Shown piece by piece: positions 53,328-55,076 of a stretch of 55,076 bases of DNA (positions within the stretch are counted from its first letter, which is position 1; each line of letters opens with the position of its first letter). Below the pieces are notes generated by a model. It did no database searches and was not told the DNA's origin. It saw only the letters and a program-made list of their open reading frames with translations. Source of the DNA: CAZABP01 sp964483245. GTDB lineage: Bacteria > Planctomycetota > UBA1135 > UBA2386. Position numbers and translations under genes: made by a program. Where the stretch lies: NCBI GenBank assembly GCA_964483245.1, contig CAZABP010000032.1, positions 1-55,076 of the forward strand, given 5' to 3'.

Positions 53328-54113
53328 ATGTACCCGCACCTCGCCATGCAGGACGCCGAACCCGGGCTGCTCGCCCAGCTCGGCTGGGTCGATCTCACCG
53401 CGCTCGCGATCCTGGCCGTGTTCCTCGTGCTCGGACTGTTCCGCGGCTTCGTGTGGCAGCTCAGCCGCATCGTGACGCTGGTGCTCGCCTACATCTGTGC
53501 CGGCACCTGGGGACAAGCCATCGCAGTCGAGATCCGGCCGTGGTTCTCGCCCGACCTGCCGCCGGAGCTGCCGCTGTATCTGGCCTACTTCGCGCTGTTC
53601 CTGGGCGTGCTGATCGTCGTCAGCCTGATCGCGCACCTGCTCGACCGCTTCATCGATCGCACCGGACTGTCGTTCTACAACCGGGTCGGCGGTGGGCTGC
53701 TCGGGATCGCGACCGGCGTCGCCCTCGTGATCGCGATGCTCGGTGCGATCCTGATGTTCTTCGGCCAGCAAGGCCCGGTCGTGCAGGCGGCCGAGAACTC
53801 GCACGCGTTGCGGTACGGCCGCCAGGTCGTCGGTGCATTCGGTGGGCTCGTGCCGCACGAGATCCGCGAGGTCTACGGCCTGGAGCAGGGCAGCGGCGTC
53901 GAGGGGCCGCTCGACGCGCCGGCAGACGGACAGCAGCCGCTCGCTCCGGATCCGCTGCACCCCGAGAACGCGATCCCGCCACCGCCCCCGAGCGTGATGC
54001 CGGACCAGGGACCGCCGAAGGAGGGCACGCCGCCGCGCGACGGTTCGCAGCCGCAAGCGCCGCCCGAGACGCCACCACAGACGCCGCCGACCTCCCGCCG
54101 CAACGGGCGCTAA
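53328..54113 (+). CDS. CvpA family membrane protein
   Basis: The product has 261 residues from ATG 53328 (ATG 53346 possible). Four membrane helices occupy residues about 20-160: VDLTALAILAVFLVLGLFRG, IVTLVLAYICAGTW, YLAYFALFLGVLIVVSL and VGGGLLGIATGVALVIAMLG. WVDLTALAIL...LGLFRGFVWQLSR and LSFYNRVGGGLLGIATG are the conserved CvpA/colicin V production blocks. The last 80 residues are a Pro/Gln-rich tail. CvpA proteins are linked to envelope homeostasis; the mechanism is unsettled. Confidence 0.85.
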   Translation: MYPHLAMQDAEPGLLAQLGWVDLTALAILAVFLVLGLFRGFVWQLSRIVTLVLAYICAGTWGQAIAVEIRPWFSPDLPPELPLYLAYFALFLGVLIVVSLIAHLLDRFIDRTGLSFYNRVGGGLLGIATGVALVIAMLGAILMFFGQQGPVVQAAENSHALRYGRQVVGAFGGLVPHEIREVYGLEQGSGVEGPLDAPADGQQPLAPDPLHPENAIPPPPPSVMPDQGPPKEGTPPRDGSQPQAPPETPPQTPPTSRRNGR

Positions 54114-54123
54114 GCTGCGGCCG

Positions 54124-54197
54124 TGCTGGGGGCGCCCGCGAACGGGCTGAGATGCACCCCTCGAACCTGATCCGGGTCATGCCGGCGTAGGAAAGCA
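54124..54197 (+). promoter_or_regulatory. TPP riboswitch (THI element)
   Basis: The conserved halves CTGAGATGCACCC (near 54147) and ACCTGATCCGGGTCAT (from 54165), then GCCGGCGTAGGA, are the thiamine pyrophosphate aptamer core. TGCT (54124-54127) pairs with AGCA (54194-54197) as helix P1. The AGGA that would serve as ribosome binding site for thiC (54189-54192) lies in the 3' end of the aptamer, seven to eight bases before the ATG. Ligand binding should therefore block translation of thiC. Confidence 0.93.
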
Positions 54198-54200
54198 GTC

Positions 54201-55076
<876 letters not shown>

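Noticed and set aside
51612..54056. Extension of the unknown acidic protein to 814 residues
   Set aside because: The extra N-terminus would be antisense to the CvpA gene and has shadow composition.

Overview
The window is about 55 kb of very GC-rich bacterial chromosome with no plasmid or phage backbone. It looks like a contig or scaffold from a planctomycete-like lineage (Planctomycetota). This is inferred from gene style: an ECF sigma factor fused through a membrane helix to carboxypeptidase-regulatory-like domains, secreted HEAT-repeat proteins with a conserved mature N-terminus, a secreted beta-rich family in tandem, many short lipoproteins, and an integrase fragment of the type common in that phylum. 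No rRNA or other strict taxonomic marker is present, so the assignment is tentative. A run of 100 N (2763-2862) marks a scaffold join.

Layout. 0.1-5 kb: two paralogous secreted HEAT-repeat proteins on the minus strand, separated by a repeat-rich spacer with the assembly gap. 5.3-11.1 kb: an inositol-phosphatase-like gene, a tightly overlapping operon (galE, lipoprotein, DUF366, flippase-like membrane protein) and a PfkB kinase. 11.3-20.1 kb: recA, alaS, then rpmF-plsX-fabH-fabG-acpP-fabF for fatty acid initiation and elongation. 20.2-26.1 kb: a small helical protein with a ROK sugar kinase, then a minus-strand group (M1 peptidase lipoprotein, secreted protein, WecA/MraY-like transferase, nadD), then a small lipoprotein. 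26.3-32.3 kb: the membrane-tethered ECF protein, an MFS transporter and a thioredoxin-fold protein interrupted by an in-frame TGA exactly where the first catalytic cysteine belongs, followed by a SECIS-like hairpin. I read the last one as a selenoprotein that gene callers would split in two.

32.3-35.0 kb is a degenerate accessory patch beside a tRNA-Val gene: truncated integrase, zinc-ribbon/coiled-coil membrane protein, direct repeats and a small membrane protein lacking a normal start. 35.1-41.5 kb: an envelope pair, a BlaI/M56 regulatory operon with a perfect 20-bp operator inside its promoter, alanine dehydrogenase and uppP. 41.5-43.9 kb: purC-purE-mtnA on the minus strand. 44-49.4 kb: a beta-rich lipoprotein, a DUF3187-like barrel protein and two tandem secreted paralogues. 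49.4-55 kb: a helical-repeat protein ending in a DUF2325-like domain, an unrecognised acidic protein, a CvpA-like protein, and a TPP riboswitch with the start of thiC.

Common threads: genes are often coupled by ATGA or GTGA overlaps. Promoters have -35 boxes starting TTG and -10 boxes of the type TAGANT or TTAGAA. Several -10 boxes sit only 7-9 nt before the ATG, suggesting leaderless mRNAs. The two most novel observations are the selenocysteine thioredoxin-like protein and a 90-bp three-hairpin element present in two copies with compensatory base changes.
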